A stretch of 64,000 nucleotides of DNA from Ornithinibacillus contaminans (GTDB lineage Bacteria > Bacillota > Bacilli > Bacillales > Amphibacillaceae): the NCBI RefSeq assembly GCF_001038425.2, contig NZ_LDPV02000017.1:1-64000 (forward strand), read 5' to 3'. Positions 18,715 through 30,435 of this stretch are shown here, piece after piece; within the stretch, counting starts at the first letter, position 1, and each line of letters starts with the position of its first letter. The notes beneath the pieces were generated by a model that saw only the letters and a list, made by a program, of their open reading frames with translations, had not been told where the DNA came from and searched no databases. The translations under genes and the position numbers were made by a program.

Positions 18715-19174
18715 TGGGCCGTTCTATAAATCTAGGTTCATAATTCGTTATTACTTCGAGAATTTCATCTCCAGTTGCATATAGATGGTGTTCAACGTTT
18801 GGGAATAATGTTTGGTTCGCGATAGGATTGTTGTCAAAAGCCTTAATGTAGTTCGAATTCAATACCTTAGCAAAATAAATTGCATTTTCATCTTTACGAT
18901 TATTAGTGTTTATCATTTTACGATTATGCTTCCCAAGTGCACCTAATTCTGTACCGTACCGGAAACTCCACACAACATATTCTAATGAACAAACCTTTTG
19001 TGGATCGTCATATATAATATCCACTAAATTCCCTTCTAAATCCTGAAGTGTAATCTGGAAAAAATCGTTATGTCTCATTACCTCTACAAAATGAAGAGAA
19101 TCTAGATGCTTTCCTTTTAGGCTTGTTACAGGCTGCCAAATTTCAACGATTTCATTTTCCTTTTGCTCCGTCAA
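18707..19174 (-). CDS. Hypothetical soluble protein
   Basis: The 155-residue acidic protein has no signal or membrane segment and contains many aromatic and Asn residues. I do not recognise the family. The ATG at 19174 is the first start in the frame. The 5' end is divergent from yaaO. It occupies the place where B. subtilis carries xpaC and yaaN, neither of which it resembles. Confidence 0.6.
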   Translation of the reverse strand: MTEQKENEIVEIWQPVTSLKGKHLDSLHFVEVMRHNDFFQITLQDLEGNLVDIIYDDPQKVCSLEYVVWSFRYGTELGALGKHNRKMINTNNRKDENAIYFAKVLNSNYIKAFDNNPIANQTLFPNVEHHLYATGDEILEVITNYEPRFIERPKK

Positions 19175-19285
19175 TATCGTTCACCACCTATCCCTAGTTT
19201 TAGTCGAGCGGTCCAGTGCTATCTGGACACCTTCTTTTTTTCTTATGATACTATTAAGGTATTAGTCATGGAAGGGAATTTTGTC

Positions 19286-20707
19286 ATGAATCGTAATCAG
19301 CAGCAGATGCCATTAATGGAGCAATTAATCAGCTTTGCCAAAAAAGAACCACTTTCTTTTCATGTGCCGGGTCATAAGAATGGAGCGGTTTTTCCGGATG
19401 ATATAAAGGCATATTTTGAATCGATATTGCCACTGGATGTAACCGAGCTAACGGGGCTTGATGATTTGCATGCACCACAGGGTGTTATTTCGGAAGCAGC
19501 GCAATTAGCGGCCGATTTTTTCGGTGCGGAGCATACGTTTTTCTTAGTTGGCGGTAGCACAGTAGGAAATTTGGCAATGATTTTAGCTGCTTGTGCACCA
19601 GGGGATAAAATCATTGTGCAACGGAATTGCCATAAGTCGGTCATGAATGGATTGGAACTAAGCGGGGCGAATCCGATCTTTATTAGTCCAGAATATGATC
19701 CATCCGTACAGCGCTATACGGCACCAAGCTATTCAACGGTTGAACAAGCAATTACAGAGCATCCAGATGCTAAGGCATTGGTGCTCACGTATCCTGATTA
19801 TTTTGGCCAAACCTATCCTATTAAAGAAATGATTGAATTGGCACATCATCATCAAATTCCTGTTCTAGTTGATGAAGCGCATGGTGTACATTTTGCATTG
19901 GGTGAGCCATTTCCAACGTCAGCACTAGCGCTTGGAGCAGATATCGTCGTGCAATCGGCTCATAAGATGGCACCGGCCCTAACGATGGCGTCTTATTTGC
20001 ATATAAAGTCTAACTTTTTATCAAAGGAGCTCGTCGGCCATTATTTGCAAATGCTCCAATCCAGTAGTCCGTCCTATTTAGTAATGGCTTCCTTGGATAG
20101 TGCAAGAGCCTATCTAGCAACACGAACAGAAAATGATAGAGAGAACATACTTACAAGTGCCCACCAAGTGAAGCGTATGTTTCAACATGGCGAACATTGG
20201 GAAGTGGTTACTAGTAACGATCCATTAAAAATCACGTTACAAATGAAAGATGGTCTATCTGGTTTCGCGGTAGCGGATGCGTTTGAAGCACATGGGATCT
20301 ATCCGGAGCTGGCAACAGATAGGCAAGTGTTGTTCATTCATGGTCTAAAAGGCTTTGAGAAGTCCGAAAAACTACAAAAAACCATAAAAAGCCTAAATGA
20401 ACAATTAAAAAAACAGCCAAACCATGCTACAATAGATACAAGCGATTTATTTACAGAAACGATTCAACAACTAGCCGTAACCTATCAACAAATGCATAGG
20501 CTACGAACAAAGACTGTTTTGATAGAGCATGCGAAGGACCAAGTAGCGGCAGAAGCGATTATTCCATATCCACCAGGAATACCTGTTATTTTAAAAGGTG
20601 AGCGGATTACCGAAGAACAAATCCGCCTAATCCAGCATTTAATACAACAAGGGGCTACCTTTCAGCATCATGCTATTGAACAAGGGATTCAAGTTTTTGA
20701 ACGGTAA
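19286..20707 (+). CDS. yaaO: Orn/Lys/Arg decarboxylase-family PLP enzyme YaaO
   Basis: This 473-residue PLP-dependent enzyme belongs to the SpeA-like group I decarboxylases. The substrate of this branch is not settled (arginine or lysine type). The N-terminal FHVPGHKNG (around residue 27) is typical. The PLP-lysine motif is VQSAHKMAPALTMASYLH, preceded by VLVDEAHGVHF for the cofactor aspartate. ATG at 19286 is chosen for GAAGGGA eight bases upstream; the open frame extends further but includes improbable sequence. It precedes tmk, as in Bacillus. Confidence 0.9.
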   Translation: MNRNQQQMPLMEQLISFAKKEPLSFHVPGHKNGAVFPDDIKAYFESILPLDVTELTGLDDLHAPQGVISEAAQLAADFFGAEHTFFLVGGSTVGNLAMILAACAPGDKIIVQRNCHKSVMNGLELSGANPIFISPEYDPSVQRYTAPSYSTVEQAITEHPDAKALVLTYPDYFGQTYPIKEMIELAHHHQIPVLVDEAHGVHFALGEPFPTSALALGADIVVQSAHKMAPALTMASYLHIKSNFLSKELVGHYLQMLQSSSPSYLVMASLDSARAYLATRTENDRENILTSAHQVKRMFQHGEHWEVVTSNDPLKITLQMKDGLSGFAVADAFEAHGIYPELATDRQVLFIHGLKGFEKSEKLQKTIKSLNEQLKKQPNHATIDTSDLFTETIQQLAVTYQQMHRLRTKTVLIEHAKDQVAAEAIIPYPPGIPVILKGERITEEQIRLIQHLIQQGATFQHHAIEQGIQVFER

Positions 20708-20725
20708 CCGAAGGAGAAGAATTAC

Positions 20726-21361
20726 GTGAGTGGTTATTTTATAACATTTGAAGGTGGCGAAGGAGCAGGTAAGACTTCTATTCTTCATTCATTAGAGAAA
20801 AAACTAAAGCACTTAGGGTATGATGTGATAACAACACGAGAGCCCGGTGGTATCGATATTGCAGAAAAAATTCGAAGCATCATTTTAAATACGGAACATA
20901 CGGCAATGGACGGACGAACAGAGGCATTATTATATGCCGCTGCTAGAAGACAGCATCTTGTTGAAAAGGTTCTTCCGGCATTAGAACAGGGAAAAATTAT
21001 TCTTTGTGATCGGTTTATCGATAGTAGTCTCGCGTATCAAGGCTATGCAAGAGGACTGGGCATTGATGAAGTTTTCGCGATTAACCAATTTGCCATCCAA
21101 GATTACATGCCAGATTTAACGTTATTTTTTGATATAGAACCCAAAAAAGGCTTGGCACGAATTGCGGCCAATAAGGACCGCGAAAGAAATCGATTGGACT
21201 TAGAAAATATTGATTTCCATGAAAAAGTGTATCAAGCATACAAGATGCTTATCGACCGTTTTCCAGAACGAATTCACGTCATTGATGCCGATCAAACGAT
21301 GGAAAAGGTTGCGGAAGACAGTTTAACATTAATAACCCAATATTTAAGCAACAAAAAATAA
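20726..21361 (+). CDS. tmk: Thymidylate kinase
   Basis: Tmk phosphorylates dTMP to dTDP for DNA synthesis. P-loop [11 protein letters not shown] lies at about 8-18, the DR(Y/F) substrate motif is in [19 protein letters not shown], and the C-terminal lid has RERNRLDLE. The 211 residues are standard. The start is GTG with AAGGAGAAG upstream, 18 bases after yaaO. It heads the conserved tmk-darA-yaaR-holB-ricT group. Confidence 0.97.
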   Translation: MSGYFITFEGGEGAGKTSILHSLEKKLKHLGYDVITTREPGGIDIAEKIRSIILNTEHTAMDGRTEALLYAAARRQHLVEKVLPALEQGKIILCDRFIDSSLAYQGYARGLGIDEVFAINQFAIQDYMPDLTLFFDIEPKKGLARIAANKDRERNRLDLENIDFHEKVYQAYKMLIDRFPERIHVIDADQTMEKVAEDSLTLITQYLSNKK

Positions 21362-21375
21362 GTTAGGGGGTTTAG

Positions 21376-21708
<333 letters not shown>

Positions 21709-21734
21709 ACTAGCTAGAGAAAGGGGCTGAACTG

Positions 21735-22175
21735 ATGAAGATAAGCCAGGAAATGTTAAAGCAAGTCGATACATCACAGAGAAGCATTCGTAGATCTGAT
21801 TCTGGTAATCAATCCTTTGAAGCCATTGTTCAGTCCCAATCACAAAAAATGCAAAAGACTGAACTGCAACGATTAATGACCGATATTACACTACAAGGCG
21901 ACCGATTAGCTCGGTTTCGTTCCTTTAAGGACTTAGTGAAATTCAAACGATTAATTAAACGATTTTTAGAAGAAGCGGTTTCCAATGGCTTGGACTTACA
22001 AAAGTCTCACAGCTTTAGCTTCACCGGAAGCAGCCGCAACCTAACACTCGTTAAACAAATAGATGAAAAACTTTTAGAGCTTACAGAAGAAATAATGAGT
22101 CAGGAAAAAAAGACAGTAGACCTACTCGGACTAATCGGTGAGATTAAAGGTTTATTGGTTAATTTATATACGTGA
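21735..22175 (+). CDS. yaaR: YaaR-like protein (DUF327)
   Basis: This 146-residue, largely helical, soluble protein matches YaaR by order and size. It contains LQRLMTDITLQGDRLARFRSF and an FSFTGSSRNLTLVKQID motif. The function is unknown, and the constant position between darA and holB is the main clue. The ATG follows AAAGGGGCTGAACTG. A large foldable repeat separates it from holB. Confidence 0.9.
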   Translation: MKISQEMLKQVDTSQRSIRRSDSGNQSFEAIVQSQSQKMQKTELQRLMTDITLQGDRLARFRSFKDLVKFKRLIKRFLEEAVSNGLDLQKSHSFSFTGSSRNLTLVKQIDEKLLELTEEIMSQEKKTVDLLGLIGEIKGLLVNLYT

Positions 22176-22216
22176 TAAATCAGATGATCGGGGCAAGAGT
22201 TCATTATCAAAATTAT

Positions 22217-22391
22217 GGTTGATGCATAACAAAATAATCAAACGAGCAAATTCAGCGTAGGAAATATACGAAGACTCCTGCGGGAGGAAGGGCCAAGGTG
22301 AGACCCCGCAGTGCATTAGCACGAGGAGGCTCACCAGCCCCCCGCGGAAAGCGAAGTATATTTCCGGAGCGGATCTATGCACCAACCATTA
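22217..22391. repeat. Foldable intergenic repeat, copy A (about 175 bp)
   Basis: The outer arms ATGGTTGATGCATA and TATGCACCAACCAT are complementary at 13 of 14 positions (22217-22230/22378-22391). Nested perfect arms follow (GGAAATATAC 22261-22270 with GTATATTTCC). Inner GC-rich stems CTGCGGG/CCCGCAG and GGTGAG/CTCACC are also present. The core CCCCCGCGGAAAGCGAAGTATATT recurs at 41.8 kb. It contains no gene and fills most of the yaaR-holB spacer. Confidence 0.85.
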
Positions 22392-22473
22392 TTTTTCATT
22401 TTTGGTTTTATAATTGAGTGGACAGGCAATAAGAGTAACTTATGGCGCTTGAACCTAGACAAGGAAGGTTTTT

Positions 22474-23460
22474 ATGAATACGTGGTCTGATATTGCTGAA
22501 ATGCAACCAATGGCAAGTAAAATTATCACCAATAGTATAAAAAAGGACCGCATTTCCCATGCCTATTTATTACACGGTGCTAGAGGAACTGGGAAAGAAG
22601 CTATCGCCATCCTGATAGCAAAAATCCTGTTTTGTACCCATAAAACAGGTGTAGATCCTTGTTTAACCTGTAACGAATGTAAGCGGATTGATTCCAGGAA
22701 TCATCCCGATGTTCATTGGATAGAGCCAGATGGCCAGTCCATCAAGATAGAACAAATTAAAAATCTCCAAAAAGAATTTACCTATTCTGGTCTTGAATCA
22801 GATCAAAAGGTTTATATTATAAAAGGTGCTGATACCTTAACAGCAAATGCTGCCAATCGCATTTTGAAGTTTTTAGAAGAACCTAGTAAAAAGACAACCG
22901 CCATTATGCTGACGGAGAATAGTCAATCGATTTTACCAACGATTCGGTCAAGATGTCAGATTATCGATTTACAACCATTGAACCCGCGTCAGTTCCAACA
23001 AAAGCTTAACGATGCAGGATTAAATGACGCAAGTGCTAGATTATGGAGTGCGCTTACGAATAATCTTGATGAAGCAATTGCCTGGAACCAAGATGAGTGG
23101 TTTGCAGGGGCGCGAAGGTTAGTGGTACAATTAGTAGAAGCATTTACAGATAATTCAAATGATGTCTACTTATTTATACACAATCACTGGCTGCCGCATT
23201 TTAAAGAAAGAGCGCAGCTGGAGCAAGGACTTGATTTATTATTAGTAGCATTTAAAGATATTCTTTATTATCATATAGGCAATGAAGATGCGTTGGTAAT
23301 CTTTACTCCAGACGAGCGACTAGAGCGTTTAGGGATGTATTTTTCACAGGAGAAGCTTATAACTGTTTTACATGATTTGCTTGGAGCAAAACAAAAATTG
23401 AAGCAGAATGTTCATCCTACTCTTGTGATGGAACAGGTTACACTTCAAATACAGAGGTGA
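22474..23460 (+). CDS. holB: DNA polymerase III delta-prime subunit
   Basis: This is a clamp-loader subunit with an AAA+ fold. The P-loop GARGTGKE lies at 35-42, followed by a Cys4 zinc knuckle (C54, C63, C66, C69). The SRC arginine-finger motif is present in TIRSRCQIID. The 328 residues are normal. The stop codon overlaps the start region of ricT by a few bases, indicating coupling. Confidence 0.95.
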   Translation: MNTWSDIAEMQPMASKIITNSIKKDRISHAYLLHGARGTGKEAIAILIAKILFCTHKTGVDPCLTCNECKRIDSRNHPDVHWIEPDGQSIKIEQIKNLQKEFTYSGLESDQKVYIIKGADTLTANAANRILKFLEEPSKKTTAIMLTENSQSILPTIRSRCQIIDLQPLNPRQFQQKLNDAGLNDASARLWSALTNNLDEAIAWNQDEWFAGARRLVVQLVEAFTDNSNDVYLFIHNHWLPHFKERAQLEQGLDLLLVAFKDILYYHIGNEDALVIFTPDERLERLGMYFSQEKLITVLHDLLGAKQKLKQNVHPTLVMEQVTLQIQR

Positions 23461-23465
23461 GAAAT

Positions 23466-24293
23466 GTGATAGAGGTAATCGGTGTCCGCTTTAAAAAAGC
23501 GGGTAAAATATATTATTTTGATCCAGCCAATCTACATATTGCATTGGATGACTATGTCATTGTAGAAACGGTTCGAGGAGTCGAATTTGGTAAAGTAGTT
23601 ATTGCCAATAAACAAGTGGATGAGGAAGATGTTGTACTTCCGTTAAAGAAAGTCATCCGAGCTGCAAGCGACAAGGATAAGTTGACGGTTGTGGAAAACA
23701 AAGCATACGCAGATAAGGCATTTGCGGCGTGTTCGGAAAAAATCGAGGAACATCAATTAGATATGAATCTGGTAGATGTGGAATATACCTTTGACCGAAA
23801 TAAAATCATTTTCTATTTCACCGCAGATGGTAGAGTTGATTTTCGTGAACTTGTAAAAGATCTGGCAGCCATGTTTAAAACTAGAATTGAGCTTAGACAA
23901 ATTGGTGTGCGCGATGAAGCGAAAATGCTAGGGGGAATTGGACCTTGTGGTAGAATGCTATGTTGTTCTACATTTTTAGGAGATTTTGAACCAGTTTCTA
24001 TTAAAATGGCAAAAGATCAAAGCCTGTCCCTTAATCCTGCAAAAATATCTGGATTATGTGGGCGATTAATGTGCTGTTTAAAATATGAAAATGATGAATA
24101 TGAAGAAGCAAAACGCGAGCTTCCAGACCTAGGAGACCATGTAAAAACTCCTCATGGAGAAGGGCATGTCGTAGGGCTTAATATTCTTGATCGCTTAATT
24201 CAAATTGAAATTCCAGCAAAAGAACGTGTTATCGAATATACCTTGGATGAACTCATCGAAGAAGGAATTGTGACAGCTCAGGGCCAAGAATAA
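23466..24293 (+). CDS. ricT: RicT (YaaT), PSP1-domain protein of the Y-complex
   Basis: RicT joins RicA and RicF in an iron-sulfur complex. The complex tunes RNase Y cleavage and supports Spo0A phosphorylation, competence and biofilm formation. The protein shows IGVRFKKAGKIYYFDP at the N-terminus, then the conserved cysteine block GIGPCGRMLCCSTFLGDF and GLCGRLMCCLKYEN that ligates the clusters. GTG 23466 is preferred (AGAGGTGAG six bases upstream), though an in-frame GTG at 23457 overlapping the holB stop is possible. Confidence 0.95.
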   Translation: MIEVIGVRFKKAGKIYYFDPANLHIALDDYVIVETVRGVEFGKVVIANKQVDEEDVVLPLKKVIRAASDKDKLTVVENKAYADKAFAACSEKIEEHQLDMNLVDVEYTFDRNKIIFYFTADGRVDFRELVKDLAAMFKTRIELRQIGVRDEAKMLGGIGPCGRMLCCSTFLGDFEPVSIKMAKDQSLSLNPAKISGLCGRLMCCLKYENDEYEEAKRELPDLGDHVKTPHGEGHVVGLNILDRLIQIEIPAKERVIEYTLDELIEEGIVTAQGQE

Positions 24294-24307
24294 TGGAGTG
24301 AGTCGGA

Positions 24308-24652
24308 TTGAATAAAAGACAACTATTTGATCAAGTATCAGATATAGAAAAACAAATTGGACAAGTTTACGAACAGCTTGGAGACTTAAAGGGAAAACTA
24401 AGTGATTTACTAGAAGAAAATCATCGGCTCTCGATGGAAAACCTCCATTTACGGAAACGATTGGATGTACTAGATTCCGAACAAGATTCAACGAGCGAAG
24501 GTACCGAACTAAAAGACATGCCAAGTGAAGGCTATGATAATTTAGCAAGGTTATATGAAGAAGGCTTCCATATTTGTAATTTAGAATTTGGCAGTCCGAG
24601 ACGAAATGAGGATTGCATGTTTTGCCTAGATTTTCTTAGCAAAACAAAATAG
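24308..24652 (+). CDS. yabA: Replication initiation control protein YabA
   Basis: YabA binds DnaA and DnaN and restrains initiation. The 114 residues form an N-terminal leucine-rich coiled coil (about 1-60) and a C-terminal zinc domain with H-I-C and C-M-F-C ligands. The start is TTG with GGAGTGAG upstream, 14 bases after ricT. A terminator follows. Confidence 0.95.
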   Translation: MNKRQLFDQVSDIEKQIGQVYEQLGDLKGKLSDLLEENHRLSMENLHLRKRLDVLDSEQDSTSEGTELKDMPSEGYDNLARLYEEGFHICNLEFGSPRRNEDCMFCLDFLSKTK

Positions 24653-24662
24653 CGTATAATGT

Positions 24663-24700
24663 AGCTGTCTGGTTGAAGGTTATATCCAGGCAGCTTTTCT
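24663..24700 (+). terminator. Terminator after yabA
   Basis: AGCTGTCTGG pairs with CCAGGCAGCT (one wobble), followed by TTTTCTTT. It ends the tmk-yabA transcription unit. Confidence 0.85.
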
Positions 24701-24737
24701 TTATTGTATTTTCCAAGTAAGAAAGGAATTTTATTAG

Positions 24738-25478
24738 ATGGTTCAACTATTTGATGATGAAAGACTAGATTATTTAGTAGCAGATGAGAGTATGCAAATC
24801 ATTCAAAGCCCTACGGCGTTTTCGTTTTCATTAGATGCGGTTTTATTAGCAAATTTTGCCTCGATTCCAATCCAAAAGGGTTCTATTTTAGATTTATGTA
24901 GTGGGAATGGCGCTATTCCGCTTTTATTATCGAGACATACGAAAGCACAAATTGTCGGCGTGGAGATTCAGGAGCGTATCGTGAGCATGGCGAAGCGAAG
25001 TGTTGAATTAAATCAGCTTACCGAACAGATTTCGATGCTACACGGTGATATTCGGGATTTAAAGGGGGCATTTGGCCATAGTAGCTTTGACGTTGTCACC
25101 TGTAACCCGCCATATTTTAAAACCCCGTCTAGCACGGAACACAATCAGCTGGAGTACTTAACCATTGCCAGACATGAAGTGTCTTGTACATTAGAAGATG
25201 CGGTTAAGGCATGTAAGCTACATGTTAGACCAGGCGGAAAAGTCGCGATGGTTCATCGTCCGGGCAGATTAGTGGATATATTAACCACGTTCCGGGCTTA
25301 TAATCTAGAACCCAAACGATTTCGACTTGTCTATCCGAAAAAAGGCCGTGAAGCAAATATGCTGTTAGTAGAAGCAATCCGTGATGGAAAAGCAGACGTA
25401 CATATTTTGCCACCATTATATATTTATGAGGAAGATGGCACGTATACGGAGGAAGCAAAGGAGATTATCTATGACTGA
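24738..25478 (+). CDS. yabB: tRNA1(Val) adenine N6-methyltransferase-like YabB
   Basis: The 246-residue class I SAM methyltransferase is of the TrmN6/YfiC type. The SAM loop ILDLCSGNGAIPLLL and the amino-methylating motif VTCNPPY are both clear. In related enzymes the target is A37 of tRNA-Val. The ATG follows AGAAAGGAATTT. Its last 8 bases overlap the start of yazA. Confidence 0.92.
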   Translation: MVQLFDDERLDYLVADESMQIIQSPTAFSFSLDAVLLANFASIPIQKGSILDLCSGNGAIPLLLSRHTKAQIVGVEIQERIVSMAKRSVELNQLTEQISMLHGDIRDLKGAFGHSSFDVVTCNPPYFKTPSSTEHNQLEYLTIARHEVSCTLEDAVKACKLHVRPGGKVAMVHRPGRLVDILTTFRAYNLEPKRFRLVYPKKGREANMLLVEAIRDGKADVHILPPLYIYEEDGTYTEEAKEIIYD

Positions 25479-25764
25479 GATGGAGCATACGGTTTATATG
25501 TTAAGGTGTCGTGACAATAGCTTGTATACAGGCTACACCAATGATTTGGAACATCGGTTAAAAATGCATGAATCGGGAAAAGGTGCCAAGTATACGAGAG
25601 GACGAGGTCCGTTCCAGGTCGTGTTCCTTGAGAGGTTTTCGAGTAAAGAAGAAGCAATGAAACGAGAATATGAGATTAAACAATTAACACGTAAGGGAAA
25701 GGTTCTATTAATCCGGGATAAATTGAAAGAGGTGATGAACTATGCAAATACAAAAGAGCTTTGA
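25471..25764 (+). CDS. yazA: GIY-YIG nuclease-fold protein YazA
   Basis: This is a 97-residue UPF0213-type single GIY-YIG domain. VYMLRCRDNSLYTGYT gives the Y-x-Y-x-G signature, and RLKMHESGKGAKYTRGRGP carries the conserved Arg/Lys. A structure-dependent DNA nuclease role is suspected in the family but not shown here. ATG 25471 overlaps the end of yabB; ATG 25480 is an alternative. The 3' end overlaps rsmI by 23 bases, so the three genes form a coupled operon. Confidence 0.92.
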   Translation: MTEMEHTVYMLRCRDNSLYTGYTNDLEHRLKMHESGKGAKYTRGRGPFQVVFLERFSSKEEAMKREYEIKQLTRKGKVLLIRDKLKEVMNYANTKEL

Positions 25765-26614
25765 GCCGCATGAAACAGGTACATTATATATAGTTCCAAC
25801 ACCAATCGGTAATTTAGAGGATATTACGTACCGTGCCCTTTCAATTTTAAAAACGGTCTCAATCATTGCAGCAGAGGATACGAGAAATACGAAAAAACTA
25901 CTTAATCATTTTGAGATTACAACTCCATTGGTGAGTTATCATGAGCATAATAAATTAGAAAGAGAACAGCCGTTAATGGATCGACTGGTAAGTGGCGAGT
26001 CTATTGCCTTAGTGAGTGATGCGGGAATGCCGGCAATTTCTGATCCTGGCTATGAAATAGTTGGTGCAGCAATTGAACAGGATGTAGCGGTAGTTGTACT
26101 ACCTGGTGCTAATGCCGCATTATGTGCGTTAGTCGGATCTGGATTGCCGAATCAGGAGTTTTTATTTTATGGCTTTTTACCGCGTAAGAAAAAAGAAAAG
26201 GAAGCAGAGCTTAAAAGGCTCGGTATGGCAAAAGCAACCCTGTTGTTCTATGAGTCACCATACCGAATAAAGGAGACATTAAAGGATATCGCCACACATC
26301 TGGGGGATAGAAATATTGCCATTGCGCGTGAACTGACGAAGCGCTTTGAGGAGTATGTTCGGGGTACTACCCAGGAGCTTGTGGAGTGGGCGGAAGCAAA
26401 TGAGGCTCGAGGTGAATTTTGTATTGTGGTGGAAGGTACAACAGTCGAGCAGTTAGCCGATGAGGCTAATTGGTGGGATAACTTAGCGATTCCTGAGCAT
26501 GTGGAGCACTATATTGCCCATGAAAATCTATCCAGTAAAGATGCGATTAAACAGGTGGCAATTGATCGTAAGCTTCCGAAAAGAGAAGTATACCAGGCAT
26601 ATCATATTGAATAA
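25742..26614 (+). CDS. rsmI: 16S rRNA 2'-O-ribose C1402 methyltransferase
   Basis: RsmI modifies C1402 in the decoding centre together with RsmH. The 290-residue tetrapyrrole-methylase-fold protein shows LYIVPTPIGNLEDIT at the N-terminus, AEDTRNTKKLLNHF and LVSDAGMPAISDPGYE. The start ATG lies in the yazA coding region with AAAGAGGTGATGAAC upstream. A terminator at 26.6 kb separates it from convergent abrB. Confidence 0.96.
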   Translation: MQIQKSFEPHETGTLYIVPTPIGNLEDITYRALSILKTVSIIAAEDTRNTKKLLNHFEITTPLVSYHEHNKLEREQPLMDRLVSGESIALVSDAGMPAISDPGYEIVGAAIEQDVAVVVLPGANAALCALVGSGLPNQEFLFYGFLPRKKKEKEAELKRLGMAKATLLFYESPYRIKETLKDIATHLGDRNIAIARELTKRFEEYVRGTTQELVEWAEANEARGEFCIVVEGTTVEQLADEANWWDNLAIPEHVEHYIAHENLSSKDAIKQVAIDRKLPKREVYQAYHIE

Positions 26615-26688
26615 AAAAAGAGCTCCTACATGGTGTTACCTTTCAAGACGTATTGTCTTGTGGTTCCGACAAGTAGAGCTCTTTTTTA
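26612..26688. terminator. Bidirectional terminator between rsmI and abrB
   Basis: AAAAAAGAGCTC at the left pairs with GAGCTCTTTTTT at the right around a long, partly paired loop. A and T runs lie at both ends for both directions. Confidence 0.8.
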
Positions 26689-26728
26689 ATTGGTAGAAGT
26701 TATCATGCAATGATGTTTTATGTAGCTT

Positions 26729-27004
26729 TTATTTAAAGCGGGATTGAATCTCCTCGATGAGAAGTTTAGCTCCTTCTGGGCTAAGAACAATTTTCCCGTT
26801 TGCCAATGACAGGTTATCATCTGTTGATTCCCCAGTAATTTGGCATGCCATGTTTGGCTGATACTTCTTCAGGATGACTTTGTCGTTGTCTACGTAGATC
26901 TCCAAAGGATCCTTAATGTTAATATCTAGTGTTCTGCGTAGCTCGATTGGGATAACAACCCTACCTAGCTCATCTACTTTTCTTACAATACCAGTAGATT
27001 TCAT
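26729..27004 (-). CDS. abrB: Transition-state regulator AbrB
   Basis: AbrB represses post-exponential and sporulation genes during growth. The 91-residue protein carries the swapped-hairpin DNA-binding domain (MKSTGIVRKVDELGRVVIPIELRRTLDI, with the key arginines in RRTL). A C-terminal oligomerisation domain follows. The ATG has GGAGGGGAAG upstream. A classic AbrB target, spoVG, lies 11 kb away in the same window, as does the paralogue spoVT. Confidence 0.96.
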   Translation of the reverse strand: MKSTGIVRKVDELGRVVIPIELRRTLDINIKDPLEIYVDNDKVILKKYQPNMACQITGESTDDNLSLANGKIVLSPEGAKLLIEEIQSRFK

Positions 27005-27063
27005 TTACTTCCCCTCCTCATTCTTGGCCCATTTCGTCAAAATTCGACACTATTCTTTGCTAT

Positions 27064-27092
27064 ATAGTAGCAATATTTCCTAAAAGTGTCAA
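27064..27092 (-). promoter_or_regulatory. Sigma-A promoter of abrB
   Basis: On the minus strand a perfect TTGACA (27087-27092), a 17-bp spacer and TACTAT (27064-27069) lie 60 bases before the start codon. The 376-bp abrB-metS spacer is otherwise AT-rich. On the plus strand it holds TATAAT at 27278-27283 as a probable metS -10 with a weak -35. Confidence 0.85.
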
Positions 27093-27362
27093 CGATTTTT
27101 CTTTCAATAACACAAATTATAGGAAAATTTTATGAATTTACATACTTTATTACCCTATAATATCATTAACTAAACAATTTTTTGCAAAAAAAGTTTTAAA
27201 ATTTTCCTGAAAAAGTGAATTTTTTAGTTCTGGTAAATTGGAAAAACGCTCGCAGTGTAATTTGGGTTCATTTTGCTTATAATTCTACTTATAGTAGACT
27301 TTTCTATTGCTATAGGATGGAAATCTAGTTTAAAAATAGTTACAATAGAAGAATCATGATAG

Positions 27363-29333
<1,971 letters not shown>

Positions 29334-29344
29334 AAGGAGAATAG

Positions 29345-29383
29345 GTCAGCATGCTACGGATGTAGACGCTTGACCTTTTCTTT
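29345..29383 (+). terminator. Hairpin between metS and tatD
   Basis: AGGTCAGC pairs with GCTTGACCT, followed by TTTCTTTT. It is either a partial terminator or an end point for metS. Confidence 0.6.
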
Positions 29384-29404
29384 TGGAAAAAAGGAAGGAT
29401 AGAA

Positions 29405-30175
29405 ATGTTATTTGACACACATGTTCATGTGAATGCAAGACAATTCATGGAAGACCGTGATGAAGTGATTCAGCGCGCCTTTGATGCAGGGGTAACGTAT
29501 ATGGTCGTTGTCGGTTTTGACCGGGAGACGATTCCACTCGCGATTGATATTGCCGAGCAATATGAGACGATTTATGCAGCGGTTGGCTGGCATCCGGTTG
29601 ATGCGATTGACATGACGGATGCGGATTTAGCGTGGATTGAGGAATTAGCCAGTCATCCGAAAGTCGTGGCTATTGGGGAAATGGGCTTGGATTACCATTG
29701 GGATAAATCGCCAAAGGATGTGCAGAAGGCTGTTTTCCGCAAGCAAATTCAATTAGCCAAAAAAGTGAACATGCCGATTATTATTCATAATCGCGAGGCA
29801 ACAGAGGATATCATCACAATTTTGCAAGAGGAAGATGCCGCACAGGTTGGCGGGATTATGCATTGCTATAATGACTCGGCAGCATATGTGCAGACTTGTT
29901 TGGATATGAATTTTTATATTTCGTTAGGTGGTCCAGTAACGTTTAAGAATGCCCCTCTACCAAAGGAAGTAGCGGCAGTTGTTCCATTAGATCGTCTACT
30001 AGTAGAAACAGACGCACCATTTCTAGCACCACATCCAAATCGGGGCAAACGGAATGAACCTGCTTATGTAAAGTTAGTAGCGGAAAAAATAGCCGAAATA
30101 CGAGATGTTTCACTAGAAGAATTAAGTGAAAAAACAACCGAAAATGCCTTTTCGTTATTTCGGATTAAGCCATAA
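29405..30175 (+). CDS. tatD: TatD-family metal-dependent deoxyribonuclease YabD
   Basis: This 256-residue TIM-barrel hydrolase belongs to the TatD nuclease family. The N-terminal HxH metal site is H6-V-H8 in FDTHVHVNARQF. GEMGLDYHWDKS supplies the glutamate, IIHNREATEDI the histidine, and LLVETDAPFL the catalytic aspartate. Relatives act as 3'-5' exonucleases in repair. The ATG has GGAAGGATAGAA upstream. Confidence 0.94.
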   Translation: MLFDTHVHVNARQFMEDRDEVIQRAFDAGVTYMVVVGFDRETIPLAIDIAEQYETIYAAVGWHPVDAIDMTDADLAWIEELASHPKVVAIGEMGLDYHWDKSPKDVQKAVFRKQIQLAKKVNMPIIIHNREATEDIITILQEEDAAQVGGIMHCYNDSAAYVQTCLDMNFYISLGGPVTFKNAPLPKEVAAVVPLDRLLVETDAPFLAPHPNRGKRNEPAYVKLVAEKIAEIRDVSLEELSEKTTENAFSLFRIKP

Positions 30176-30229
30176 AATAGTAAAATTTAACCAAAAACGC
30201 AACGATTTATTCATAAAATAGACCAAATT

Positions 30230-30255
30230 GACTAGAGAAATTCTAGTCTTTTTTT
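30230..30255 (+). terminator. Terminator after tatD
   Basis: GACTAGA pairs with TCTAGTC around GAAAT, followed by seven T residues. Confidence 0.88.
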
Positions 30256-30381
30256 GTGCTTGTAACAAAGTCGATAAATCCTAGTAATAGCAAGGGTTTA
30301 TTGCAGATTTCGGTTCTAGTTAAAACCCTATTTTCCGCTACTTTGTAATAAATTTGTAAAATAACCGTAATCCTATAAGCA

Positions 30382-30410
30382 TTTACTTTGCATACTAGTG
30401 TTTATATAAT
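30382..30410 (+). promoter_or_regulatory. Sigma-A promoter of yabE
   Basis: TTTACT (30382-30387), a 17-bp spacer and a perfect TATAAT (30405-30410) lie 25 bases before the yabE ATG. Upstream, AGGGTTT and AAACCCT form a distant inverted repeat in the same spacer. Confidence 0.78.
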
Positions 30411-30435
30411 CAATTCGAATAAGGAGGCAAGATGC

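Noticed and set aside
22164-22385. 73-residue minus-strand frame
   Set aside because: It coincides with foldable repeat copy A; composition follows the repeat rather than a protein.
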